The notes under the pieces: model-generated | Databases searched by the model: none | Told to the model about the DNA's origin: nothing | Seen by the model: the letters and a program-made list of their open reading frames with translations, nothing else | Source of the DNA: Burhinus oedicnemus | Taxonomy: Eukaryota; Chordata; Aves; Charadriiformes; Burhinidae | NCBI GenBank assembly: GCA_008921705.1 | Contig: VFFE01007789.1 | Span: 1,015,172 to 1,079,171, forward strand | DNA length: 64,000 bases | Direction of reading: 5' to 3' | Shown: positions 28,695-40,869 of the stretch, in pieces | How positions within the stretch are numbered: position 1 is the first letter of the stretch | How the letters are laid out: each line of letters opens with the position of its first letter | Made by a program: the position numbers and the translations under genes

Positions 28695-31600
28695 TTTAAA
28701 TTACTATTTCCATATTTAAAATGAGGCTATTTTTGCTTTATGAAGTCACAGTTAGAAAACTACTCAGTATAAAAATAATTGCTGCACTGAATGGTGAATT
28801 TGTATCTATTTTAATTTTATCGCAGTTTTTATGTTGACTGTTTTAAACCATCATGCTTGCAGCAGACTAAGGATTGCACAGCTAGGTGAGCTACGACAGA
28901 AAAGCTCACAGAATAGATCTCTTGAAATGTTTGTTTTGGAATGTCACAGGACAAAAGCATCTTCCATTTGTCATGTCATGACATAAAACCTGAAGAAAGG
29001 CAAAATTCACTAGTCACAAGTTACTCTGACATTACTATGTTTGTCATCTAATCTAAAGTGTAAACATTACTGAGATTTAACTGTTCTCCCCAACTATCCT
29101 CCTGTGGCACACCATTACTGATCCTATAGTCTTTCCCACTTTTACCACAATTTTTGGAGTAATTACAGCTGTTACAATTAAGGAAGAAGGATGTATAGTA
29201 GTAGAAAAGAGCTGTAACTACTGTGAGGTGTAAGAACCTCATCTTTTAGATAGTCTAATAGCTCTTAAAAAGTTTCCTTCTCTTCCAAGGCAGAACCACT
29301 AGAAGCTAAGAAACCAGCAATGTAAATGTTGGTAGGCTGTGAACGTTAATAGTTAGCATTACCTGTAGCTGATACAGTTACTTGAAATGGAGTAATGTTG
29401 ACTAAGTTCCTCATATTCACAGTGCTGATTTTTGGGTATGTTAGCTCATCATTTGGAGCAAGAATAACCACAAGGGAGGGAGAGATATCGTTACATAATT
29501 CTTGGCATGTATTCTAACTGGTGGATATTTAGCAAAACATTGAGCGTGGCTCAGAATTTAACAGTAGTTTAGGTAACAGAAAGCTTAAAAATGGTCTTTC
29601 TGCCAGTGGCATACGTTACCATATGTGAGAGAGGTAGCCTAACAATTTTGCAACATTGAACATTTGAGTAACGTACCATTTTTATAAATATTCCAACTTT
29701 TTTTAATGAAAGATACTAGTATTTAGCATTTCTGAAATCAAGACAGTAAGGTAGTTGTCTGGAAAAAAAACCAACCCAAAACTAACACTAGATACCTGTA
29801 AGTTAAAAGCTCAGCCTACACACATTGTAAGTTCAGTTAATGCTGTTAGAATAAACTTTTAAAACCTTTTAAAAACAACATGACAGTATCAGTGTAACTT
29901 GACAGACTTACTCAGAAGTAGTGACCTTGATTAGCAGTGGAAGTCAGAAATAAGAATACTGAATTTAGAATAAATGACCTTTGCCAAATTTTGCTTACAA
30001 TCTCAATAGATTGAAGGTGACAGTAATGTCAATATCAGTTTACGTGGGCATAAAGGAGGAAAATTTAGAGTGCCCTAGTGGTAATCGCATATGAAACTAA
30101 ACTATGGAGCTACCCTTTCTTGGTAGGATTGCAAGCAATATGAGCAAGATGTGACCACATTTGGCTCTCTCCAGACCAGAACAAAAGAAGAGGCATGACA
30201 ATGAATTGTAATGAAGGAACATAATTTTCTAGAATTATTCCAGTCCAAAGGGATGAAGATTTTCTCAAAAGAAGGGAAAACTAGCAACTGTTTTTCACTT
30301 TCTTTATATTTCCTTAGCCTTCTCAGCTGGTTTCTGTCCTCAGTGAAGTGTTGAAAAATGATTATCAGCGAGACAATAGATTTCAGTCCTTGATATGGAA
30401 GCTGAAAACAGGTATTTGAATGTGGTAGATTTTTCTAGTGTGGACTGTGTATGTTATCTGGATATGGCTCTTCTTTGTGATACACCAAAAATAGTCAATA
30501 ATGTTATCTCAGTCATAAAACTATATCAGTATACTTGTATTGGAATTATAGGACCAAATTGGTACAATGAAAATTCTGCTGTTTCTGATACTTGGCATTC
30601 TGGGGTGGGAGGTGGGGGGGAAGTAGGTTAGCACATAAGGTAACACACAAGTGGCTGCATGGAGTCAGATCAAAGGTCCGTCTAGCTCTATAGGCCATCT
30701 CCATCTGTATTTCATAAGTGAAGCCCAGGAAGGAGCATGGAAAAAAGTATAAACAAGAAAAACCAATTTGTTTCAAATGCTGATTACACTAAAAGAGGTG
30801 ATCAATGTGGCAGAAGTTCTTTTGTTTTTTGAAATCATACTGGTGCCTTTGACAAGATGAGGTGGATTTGTCTCCTACTGTTTGCTGATCAAGGAGGAGT
30901 TGAGTGTGTACTTTCTCAGAGTAGAGAAAGAAAGCAGAGCGTGTAACAAAATCTCTTAGGAACTTGTTTCTCAGTTGTTACAGGTGGAGAGCTAAGCATT
31001 TGGGAAGAATTTTTAAGGAATAAATGTTTCTTTGCTTCTTTTAACTTATTAGACTAGGAGAACTACAGTTTCCTATCACAAGTGCATGGTAAAAAGGAAA
31101 AGCAAGCCACATTTTCTTTCAGTAACAATCTGCAAAAGAAGTTACATTGCAGTAATAATGTGTGTTTATAGTATGCAGAAAGTAATAAGTGGTAAGTAAT
31201 TAATCCCCAAAATAGTTGTTGGAGACCATTTTAATTTGCACATAACATAGGTTAAATAGGGGACTGTGGTAAATTGATCTGCCCCTTTCTTGCTGTTCAT
31301 GTCAGTGTCAGGATTATAATTTAGTCCCTGGTTTATTGCTATGTAGAATGCACAAGACTGTCCTACTTCCTCTTGTGGAAGTGTTCAGAATTCACCTTTT
31401 GTCGTGTGTAAGCGTGGTCAAATCTTATGAATAGTTTCAAAACTCAAAGGCAATTCAAAACTTAAAGCAATCCTTAGGCATAAAGAGTATGGTTAAGATG
31501 TTCACAGTTGGACTACAAGGATTCTTAAGGTATCTGTCCCAAAGGGGAAGAAAACCTCACACTCAAGCCCCTGAACACTAGTGTCACAGGCTATGCCTGG

Positions 31601-34600
31601 CTTATTGGTGAGCGGAGTTTTAGTGACAAATTTGTCACAACTGTTAAAGAATTTATACTGCATTCAGCACAATTAAAGCAGAACAGACAGGTTTGGCAAA
31701 TACCTGCTGAAAAGGCCTTGTAGCCTTGCAACTATCAGATTTACTCTATTAGTTAAACAGCTACTGCAGAAATTACATTAAGTTATCTGATTAAAAATTA
31801 TATTAACTAGAAGGAGGTCATGATCTCTTTAAAAATCAGAGGAAGATGATTATTACTTTCTTTTTTTGCATTTTACTTTTTATCTGAAGTATTTAATTGA
31901 CTTTTAATCCTCTGTTAAATAAGTTCAGTAAATACAATCTTACATGGACTGTCTGCTACTGAAATGAGCGCAACAGTTCCTTAACAGTAGGTAGAACCAT
32001 TCAAAATATTTTTGGATAAGAAATGAAGGCTCTAGCATTCAGTTACTCTGTATGTAACTTACACTTGTTTACTGCATGTTAACACAGAGTGTTGCCAGGA
32101 GACTTTTCCATGCTTATTTTCAGTCATGCACTAGAATAGACTCCTGCAGACTGTATGCTTCCCCGTTTACTGCCCTGCCTTTATTTTTTTAATAAAAGAG
32201 CTAACCCTTTGGAGAATAAAATACATATTTATATGACTGAAAAATTGGAACATTTTGTTCATGCATGATACTGGGAAATAAAAAGTATTTCTTGTTCTGA
32301 GTAATAATCAGAAAATGGATTTATTTTTAGTTTGCAATCATATTTGGTATTTTTAACTGTAATAAAAGTAATTATTGTCTTATGTAAGAACTTGGACATG
32401 TGATCTGCATCTTACTTGTTTAAATGAGTAGTAATCTGCAAAGCCAAATTCTGCTGTTTTCCTCTTGTAGGTAGTTTGAATTGAAGTACTGTTGATTACA
32501 AAGCAAGAGGAGCAAGATTTAGCTGGTAAAGAATTTGGGTGACTGCATTCTTTCTGTAGGGAATATAAGAAACACTGTTGAAAGTTTTTCTGCTAGAGGA
32601 TTTCCATTAGCTTTAATGAAACTTCATACCTCATTTGTATAAATTTAAGTGTGTGCAAGTCTGTGAGTACAGAAATAAGAGTTTATATATATGCACATAA
32701 GCATATATATACACATAAGCATGTATTAGATAATAATCATCCTAGATAATCTAATTATTGTTAGTAGCATTTCTTTATATTGTAGAGTTCTGTTTTGTAT
32801 GTACTGTGTCAAATAAGGAGTTTGCAGTTAAACTCTAAAAAAGGTAATTTCCAAGTTAGTGTCATGCCTAGGAAAGAGTGAAGCAGAGATAAAATACTGG
32901 AAGTGTAAAAAGAAAAGCTTAAGAAACTGTTAGTGAAAATCAAATGAGAATAATGTAGAAAAATTGGCAGGGGCTGAATCATCTCAGAGAAAAGAGTTTG
33001 GAAGTTGAGAACTGTGTGTTAAAATTACACACTAAGAAGAGATTAGGAGACTCTTGAAAGCAAAGCAGAGATGATGATGCAGTGCAGATGCGGATTTGGT
33101 TTGTAGAACAGCTTCCCTGCTTAAATAGTTATAGATTTTTTGGAGTTTTTGGTCAGGTCCAGGTGTAAATCACGAGGAATCTGTAGAAAAGTGCCCACAA
33201 GTTTCGGCAAACCCTTGTGTTGAAACCCATACTAGTTTCAGAATTAAGTTTGAACTTGATCAGATTCTGTTGATACATTATGTATAAAAACCAAACTACT
33301 GTAAACTATTGGAAAATATTGTATATGTAGTGGAATATATGGGAATAATTGGTGCTCTGCATAGGTGACAAGGTCAGACTTATCCTAGAGCATAAACTCA
33401 TTTCACTGATTATATTCAGTCTTATTCAAGCTGCTTTTAGATTTTCAAAACAATGTATTTTTGTTAGACAAGGTAGAACACATGGCTGCATCATGCCGTG
33501 GTTGATGAAGAAAGCTGAAGATTTGACTCTAGTTACTGGACACTTCAGTTTCTAGCCATTGCAAAGTTGTGAGTGTGTCTCATTTTGATGCTGGCGACAA
33601 AGCTGAGGATATTGATGGTAAAGATTTTCTGTTCTCATATGTAGATAGAGAGGTGATTTTGGGGAGGGAGGAGGAGGAGTTTAGTATTCAGCCTCTTCCC
33701 AGCAGAGCTTCTAATGACAGGTTGCGCCATCTATTCTGCCTACATATCTGGCCGTGCACAGAACAACAATGATGAAATACTTGCTAGATGATTGGCAAGG
33801 TGATTGCTAACAGTGTTGACATTAATTATCTTTCTGATCTAATACTTTACCGGTTATAAGGTTGATGTGGGAGAATTTATTTACAATTGTATTTAGTTAG
33901 ATCTGGAAAAATGGTTGAATGAGACATCCAGATAGTAGGGATGGTTGCTTCTTTTTTATTTAATTTTATAACAGAAGAAGCACTGATAGGTGGTGGAGTT
34001 GTAATATATTTAGAACTGAAAATACTCATGTTGCACACAGTGGGTGAAATGTAATGCCACAGAAATTCCTGGTTTAAAATGCAAGTTTGTTTTTTTTAAT
34101 AGACTAATTTTATGAGCACTAATGATATTTTTTTGTTATAGGATACAGTAGAAAAAGGAGAACCAAATCTCATGCTTTGGTGTATAAACAGGTGTCAGAA
34201 AGGAATTGGTTTACACCTTTAAGTCTCTTCCTGCACTGATGTGTAAATGCAACAGTGAATTGCACTGAAATCTGCTCTGTAGTACTGGCCGTTGGTCAGA
34301 GCAAGGGCAGAATGTGAGACGCTTAGATGAATGCAATAGATCTTATGCTCCAGGATCAAATGTTCCTTTTAAGGAGCTGACAACAACAAAATGGCACAGT
34401 ATCTTGTGCTATTCCTATCTACTGCTAGCTGTTAAGGGATAAAACAATGTCACAAATGCCAGTGTAGTCTGAGTTGTCTTCTAGTATGGGAAGATAGGCA
34501 GTTGGCAATGCTAGCCTTTGGTTATCATCTTCAATTTTGAGGTTTTTACTATGCTAATTAGCATGATTAATTAAAAATAACTGGATTCACTGAAGTTCTT

Positions 34601-36385
34601 TGCATTTTAACATTAGAATGTTTTGTTTGTCTTTTCACTGAAGCATTTGCTATGGTTTTTACTGAGAGATACAACAAAAGGGAATTCTGCTTAAGCATTA
34701 ATATGATTCATTTTTAATGATTTTCTAACTAGTTCATCTTTAAAAGTAAGACTTTATAATATAGCTGTATATAGTAACTAGGCCTTTTTGCAAGGGTTAA
34801 TGATACGTCTGTCAATTTCTGATTAGCAGAATAGATGGCAGTTGTTTTCAAATAGTACTGGCCTCATGCGTAGAAAAATGACTTAGCAGCATTTCATTAT
34901 TTAATTCTTAATAGTTTATTTGTAATCAAATAGTGTAGTGTGTGCTTGGATCAGGTAGTTCTTGCTGCCTATGAGCAGCTTCTGTATGATCCAATATCAG
35001 GCTAAATATTTTTGGTAAACTCAGCAGTTGAGGTGAATAGACTGAGGATATTTTTATTTGCTCCATGTGTTACTGTCATTTTGTGTTAGACTGTACTTTT
35101 AGTCCTTCATATTTGAAAGTTATTAAGCAGGCTTCCTGCTTGACTTTGGTGCCATTGCTTCATGTATTTATTTATTTACTTATTGTTTTATTGTGAAATA
35201 AAACTTTACCTCTGAGAATTTTTAAAAATCATCACCAGCTCTGCGTTAATATGAAGTAATTTCCGTTTCCTGGCCTAAATTATTGCTTAGTACCACAGTG
35301 CATAGCAGTGGAACAGCTGCAACATCCTGACTGAAACTTCTGCATTTGTCTGAGGAGAGAGAGTGGTGTAATTGGGCCAATATTCTGCCCTTGAGCACAC
35401 TGCGGTTTCTACAGATTTATCCAAAAAAGCCATCTGCAAACAGGAAGGATTATTAATTGGAGGAAATTTCCTGGGTAACCCAGCCAGGTTTAGAGTGTGC
35501 ATTATGAATGGCTCTTAATATGCAGGAGCTTTATCAAGCAAGTTGTTTTCCTGCAAATAGAGATTTGATGAAAGACCAGAGTGCCACACCTCTGTGGGGA
35601 GGTGTGGGAAGAACATTTATCATTGCTTTGTCTGGGACACAAACAACATTGCTGATTTTTAATTCTCTGAGGTGATGAGCATCCTGGCCCCTGTCTCAGA
35701 AGGCACATATGCATACCTCAGAATGAATAAAAATCTGTATCATGGAGTATCTTGCTGTCCTCTTCTATTTCCCTAACTAATTCTTCCACAGCTGTTGCTC
35801 TCACTTGGACTCCCTGTGGTCCTCAGGGTGCAAAATATACAGCCACTTACTCCAGTTACTGTTAGTTACTGTTTTGTTGATTATTTTGGCAGAAATGCTT
35901 GCACAGCTGCTTCTCTTCTTTCATAAAACATCCCTGGGAACTGAAATCCTTGTTCTGATGACAGTGAGAATGTTTTCAGCTTGTAGAGAAGTCAGGTGGG
36001 AGTTCCTAAAATCACTACACTAGAGCCTTTTAGTCTACGGAATTTAAATATACCAACAGTGAGACTGTTCATAACATGGCAGTGCCATCTGATAATGCTT
36101 TACAACCCCCTGAACAAAGGTGGGATTTTTTTTTTAAGTTTAAAGAGCAGCGTCATCTCCCTTGTATTTTATTCTTGTCACATTGCCACACCTCATATTG
36201 CATGAACTCTGTTAAAAAAAAAAATTAAAAATTAAAAAAAATTCAGCTAGTTATGCCTCCTTAGCAGAATATAAGCAATTCCAGGGTGCCAATATCAATA
36301 AGAATGAAGCAGGAACAGATACAGGAAATACTTGGCAACTGGAAGCATTAATTAATTTCTGAAATGAGATGAACAAGATGCAGAT
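28695..36385. other. Gene-free interval, middle part
   Basis: About 7.7 kb of AT-rich DNA without a supportable gene. It holds one old repeat copy near 30650 (listed separately) and a TATATATGCACATAAGCA-like imperfect repeat at 32683-32720. Open frames at 30395-30631, 33349-33555 and 33569-33772 have no splice sites or family resemblance. Confidence 0.5.
30645..30735 (+). repeat. Old interspersed repeat, family not named (copy 1)
   Basis: The segment with GGAGTCAGATCAAAGGTCC (30660-30678) and GTCTAGCTC resembles the segment near 49833, which has TTGGATCAGACCCCAGATCC and CATCTGGTCC. Both resemble a widespread sauropsid repeat with the phrase GATCAGACCAAAGGTCCATC. I recall that phrase but cannot assign it to a named family. 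Boundaries are approximate. Confidence 0.5.
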
Positions 36386-36387
36386 GA

Positions 36388-36572
36388 GGACAGTGAGGTA
36401 GTGGAACAGGTTGTCCAGGGAGGTTTTGTAGTCTCCAACCTTCAAGACCAGACTAGCTAAAACTTTGAGTAACCTGATCTCATAGCTGATCTTGCTTGGA
36501 GTAGGAGATTAGACAAGAGACCATCTGAGGTCCTTTCCAACCTGAATTGTCCTATTATTCAAATCTTTGAGA
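36388..36572 (+). repeat. CR1 LINE 3' end fragment
   Basis: The sequence reads like a CR1 3' end: AGTGGAACAGGTTGTCCAGG, then AGTCTCCAACCTTCAAGA, CTGATCTTGCTTGGAGTAGG and GAGGTCCTTTCCAACCTGAA. A decayed ATTGTCCTATTATTC tail follows. Plus orientation, noncoding remnant. Confidence 0.85.
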
Positions 36573-37529
36573 TCAAGAAAAGCTTGAAGGTGTCTAGCAT
36601 CTCAGAAGGCCCATAAAACCTGCGACAATCTGGGTTGATGTTTACCTGCAACATCTTCCTTTAATTGATTGCCCTTCTTTCCAGTGAGGCTGCTTCTGTT
36701 AGATGACCTGCATCTGTGTGGAATGCTACCTAAAACCCCATTTCCATATCCACTGATCTGCCCCAGACTCCAGTACAAAGATTATACTGATCATTTGCCC
36801 CAAGGCTGCAATGGAATTTCTGTTTAACTTCCATGAAGTTTTACTGGAGAGAGGAGAGCTCACGGACAGTGTGTACCACATTTATTGTATTTGCAGGAAG
36901 TCTTCTGTTATTTTCTTTTGTGTGCTCAACTACTGAAGTTAATTTCCTTACCTCTTTCATGCTGATAACAGTACTGTATGTGATCAATTAACCTCTTTTC
37001 CTACCTTTCATGCCTTTATCACACTGTTTGTAATAGAACTAACTTTTTGACCTGGCCAGTCAAGCCACTTTCATCCTTTTACTCCAGCTGTTCTTTAATT
37101 CCTATGTTTTTTCTAACACCTAAAATAAATGAATCGCATCTTGCATTTCAGATTTTACTTTTACTAATTCTGCGTCCCCTCGTATCTCCTCCATTCAACA
37201 GATAAGCATTCTTTGCTCCTGCAGCTACACTCTTTGCTGTACTGCTGCACAGTCACTGCTGTAATGGCTGTACTTTAACCCACCATTACTGTGCAGATCG
37301 GTCACCAAAAAGCTGTTTCACATTGGAAAGCACATGGCAGACACACTGGGAAGGCATTCGGTGTTGGGAGGGCCCTGAAGACCTTCAAGGAAGGTGATGT
37401 CTGTCTGAACTTCAGCACCACTTCACTGACTACATAAGGGTCTTTCCTTGGGAGAACTATAGTAAGGTTAGACACACTGGTTATTAGCTGGTCAGTAGTT
37501 TTCAGTGTGACAAGTCCAGTGCCGTTAGT

Positions 37530-37628
37530 TATATTTTTATATTTATATTTACATATATATATATATATAAAATGATGGTCAAATTACCCAAGCATCGAGT
37601 ATTTTGTGTATATATATATATAGAGAGA
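37530..37628. repeat. Two adjacent AT/TA microsatellite tracts
   Basis: Alternating AT tracts at about 37553-37569 and 37598-37622, separated by a short unique spacer and followed by a GAGAGA tail. Likely polymorphic in length. Confidence 0.9.
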
Positions 37629-38319
37629 GTAACTAAGTAGGTGAGGAAAAATATAGTGGTAGCCCCAATACTTAGCTTTGTCCAACCGCTTTGTTCCCTG
37701 AGGAGGACACAGTGCTGTGGGCAGTGTGTAAACGTATATTTTAGTTAACAGTGGACTTTTCCTCCCAAAGAACAAATGACGACACATGAATCCTGCAAAC
37801 TGCCCACTTCCCACTGGAATTTTTAAAAGTTCTCAGCATCCTGCTACAAAGAAACTTTACTGGTACCACTGAGGGAGGAACTCAGCTGAGTTTTAGCCCT
37901 TTGAATTTCTCATTTTTTAGTGCAGTAGATCTGTAAACTGAACTACACGTTTTTTTCCTATACAAACAATTCTCAACAAATAGCCAAACACAATTAGCCC
38001 AGAGAACTGACCTCATTTTTATGATCTCTCTGATTTATAATGTCACAGCTAATAGAGTACTGGGTGCTAAGCCTCAGCCATTGTTCCGTTCAGTTGATAA
38101 AGTATCATTGGCTTATAATGGTCATTGTTCTAATATCAGTCTGGGTACAATAACGTCACTGTTCCCTGTCTCCTGCTCCGTGGCCTCTCTGTAGACATAA
38201 GCTTTATGTAATATGCATGTGGTGAAACTAATAATAATATTCTCTGAATGCTGCCTCCATTTTCAGAATACATGACCAGCCTTCATGAATTTAACCTCTT
38301 AGTGACCTGTTAATTATAA

Positions 38320-38590
38320 CCCATAAAATAATCCTTATTCTATAGATGAGGAAATTGGAGAATATAAAACTAGACATGACTGCATATGATAGCACTCTGA
38401 CTTTACTGTGTAGGAAACTATTCATCCACAAATTGTAAAAGACTTTAGAAAATATCTCTCTTTTTATAGCACAGGAAACTAAGACAAAATATGCAGTTGT
38501 TTGGGAATACACAAAAGATCTGTGGTAAAACCAAAAATAGTCTGACCAGTGGGTTGTTACTCTACAGCTATCACGGTGCTGATAAAGCAT
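38320..38590 (+). repeat. Possible diverged MIR/CORE-SINE-like sequence
   Basis: Phrases such as TATAGATGAGGAAATTGGAG (38342-38361) and CACAGGAAACTAAGACAAAA (38470-38489), followed by AAAAGATCTGTGGTAAAACC (38513-38532), resemble the order of MIR-type SINE consensus elements. The two halves may be separate copies. Assignment is by memory of consensus phrases. Confidence 0.4.
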
Positions 38591-40036
38591 AAAGGAAAAT
38601 GTGACACACTATTGGTACGTTTTTCCTGGAGTTAGTAGCATGTGATGTATTAGTCCAGTATCAGTACCAGTAGGTACGCAGCATAAAGCTTGACATGGAC
38701 TAACTGAACACATTTCCTAGACAGGCTGCGTAGCTTCTGCTCAACTCAGTGCTGCCATAACTAGATTGGTATTGGAGACTGCAGTATAGGTGCACCCTGT
38801 ATCAGCAGCAAAGCCAGAGGCAGGATGAATCCAAGATTATTGATTAGTAAGCTGCTGTAACGTTTCATTTTGGTATCAGTAAGGAGAAAGCAAGCAGTGA
38901 ATTATCAGTGGTTCCATCCAATTTTCAGTTAAGCCACTGAAGCCACAAAAATATTGTTGTTTTTCTTCCATGTTCAGATGTGACTGTTTAGATGTAATGT
39001 CACTTTTTGCAGCTTCTCAAGCAATGTTATACATAGGGTTCTTTGAAAGCTAGTGATTTTGTGCTATGGTTTGAAGATACAGCCTGTGTTTGTTTTTAAA
39101 CTAGCTGTTATTTTGTTTGCTAAATTATTACAACTTGCTGTCTTTGTTTACAAAACCTATGTGTGTGCTTGTCTGTGTTCCCATTTGAAAATGGGCTGGA
39201 CAACCCAGTTTTCTTTTTGATTGGCTGATAAAGCACACACCTCTGCTTCCTATCTTGCAGAGATGATAAATTATTTTTCACTGGGTTGCCCAAAACTAAA
39301 AATGTGTTAGGCCATAAAAGCAAATTTTCTTTCAGCATTTAATAATACTCTAGTCTTTCAGCAGTTTTTCTTGTTCTCCTTAGACTGAAAAAAATGGTTT
39401 ACTCACTGATTAGGAGAAGCAGAAGTGGACTAATCACTTGACTAGTATGGCATGTCTGGTATTTCATGTACTAATTCACACTGAATAGCAGTCGTCTTTT
39501 CTATTGCTGTATTAGATCATGGTAATTTACTTAAGTCAGCGGCAGTACCTGACCCAAACACAGCAAATCTTAATTGGTAACAAACTAAATATAGAGTTAA
39601 AAAATATTTATTAAATAATTTGTTTGAATAGTTTACCAACAAACTTTATTTAGGGATGTCTAGTGAACTTTCTCAACTGAGCTTTCTTCTGCTATTCAAC
39701 ATTACTAAATTAGGTCAAGTTGTTGTGATTTCATAGACAGTTGTATATATAAAGCCTGACAAATAAAACTTTAAATAGGCTCATAGAAAGGACAGGCATA
39801 TTAAGTTGAATAGAAACTACAGTTGACTTATGGCACCCATCAGACACTAATGGCCTAATAGGTAAGACTGTTTTGCCTTCCTGAAAGACCTCAGCCTTGA
39901 GTAGAGGAATCATTAGGGAAAGTAAGTAACCAAAATTTTATCAGCCCAGAATACCAGTCTACTTCTAGTCTGATTATGACCAAATAAACACGAAGCTGCC
40001 TAAGATGTAGTAGACTTTTGACATTGGATGAAAAAA

Positions 40037-40122
40037 TCATAGAATCATAGACCGGTTTGAGTTGGAAGGGACCTTTCAAGGTCATCTAGTCCAACCCCCC
40101 TGCAATGAGCAGGGACAAATAT
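40037..40122 (-). repeat. CR1 LINE 3' end fragment, reverse orientation
   Basis: AATCATAGAATCATAGACC (40036-40054), GTTGGAAGGGACCTTTCAAGG and CATCTAGTCCAACCCCCCTG form the reverse complement of the avian CR1 3' terminus, including two copies of its tail unit. This is the best preserved CR1 tail in the window. Confidence 0.93.
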
Positions 40123-40124
40123 AT

Positions 40125-40660
40125 TCTATAATAAATGTATTCTATAGTTTGTAGTGATTTTTTTAAAAAATATTTTAATAATATAAAATTCTAATGAACA
40201 CCCGCCATCAACCATATACTTTGATACTAAGGCACAAAAATAGACCTTAGAAATAGTCCCGGCTTCAGAGAGCTGATGATCAATGCTAAATATATTTGTC
40301 ACTTTTTTAAAACTTACCAGCTATTATTATTTGTATTTGAAAAAGATGTTTATCAGATGTTTCTGTAGATATATGATAAAAGACAGCCCTCTACACACCA
40401 TTTAGTCTTGGAATCTGATCTGACAATCAATTGGGCACATGATTAACTTAAACTGATAAATGGTTATACACATATGATTTGCTTGAATCAAACATTAGCT
40501 AAATACAGAGTGCAATCGTAGGTGAAAATAGGTAGAGGAGAGAGTAGACAGCAGTAACAAATCTATGTTGGCATTTTTTTTGCATGCTTTCCTTAAGTAT
40601 AGGCTGGTTTTGCTGAAAAGGAATGAGCAAGTTAGTTCAATGCCCTCCTAGCCATTACTG
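40125..40660. other. Gene-free AT-rich spacer
   Basis: Nothing recognisable apart from AT-rich sequence between a CR1 tail and a MIR-like SINE. Confidence 0.5.
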
Positions 40661-40664
40661 TGAA

Positions 40665-40865
40665 TTTGGCCTTTTACCTTCAAAGTACTTTACAAACATT
40701 TATTAATTATCTTTACAACATTCCGTGAGACTAGTAGATAAATATCACCCTGCTTATGAGAAACTGAAACACAAAGGTGGAGTCATTTGTTCATGGCCAC
40801 ATGGTGAATCAGCAGTGAATCTAAGATTGGAATCCAGAAGTGCCTGGCACCCAGCCTGTTAGCCA
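40665..40865 (+). repeat. MIR-like (CORE-SINE type) ancient SINE
   Basis: The phrases come in the order of the MIR family consensus: CAAAGTACTTTACAAACATT (40681-40700), TCTTTACAACATTCCGTGAG, AAACTGAAACACAAAGGTGG, TGGCCACATGGTGAATCAGC and GATTGGAATCCAGAAG. It represents an old amniote SINE. Exact subfamily not assigned. Confidence 0.75.
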
Positions 40866-40869
40866 GTCA

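Larger units (their letters stand above)
36575..40034. other. Gene-free interval
   Basis: No exon or RNA gene seen. It contains an AT microsatellite (37530-37628) and a possible diverged MIR-like segment (about 38320-38590), both listed separately. Remaining short open frames look random. Confidence 0.5.

Noticed and set aside
33349..33772. Two neighbouring plus-strand frames of about 68 codons
   Set aside because: Different frames with a stop between, no domain or splice signal; chance expected over 29 kb.
37530..37628. AT tracts as a possible replication or matrix-attachment element
   Set aside because: Simple AT microsatellite with no additional motif; nothing in the sequence supports a functional role.
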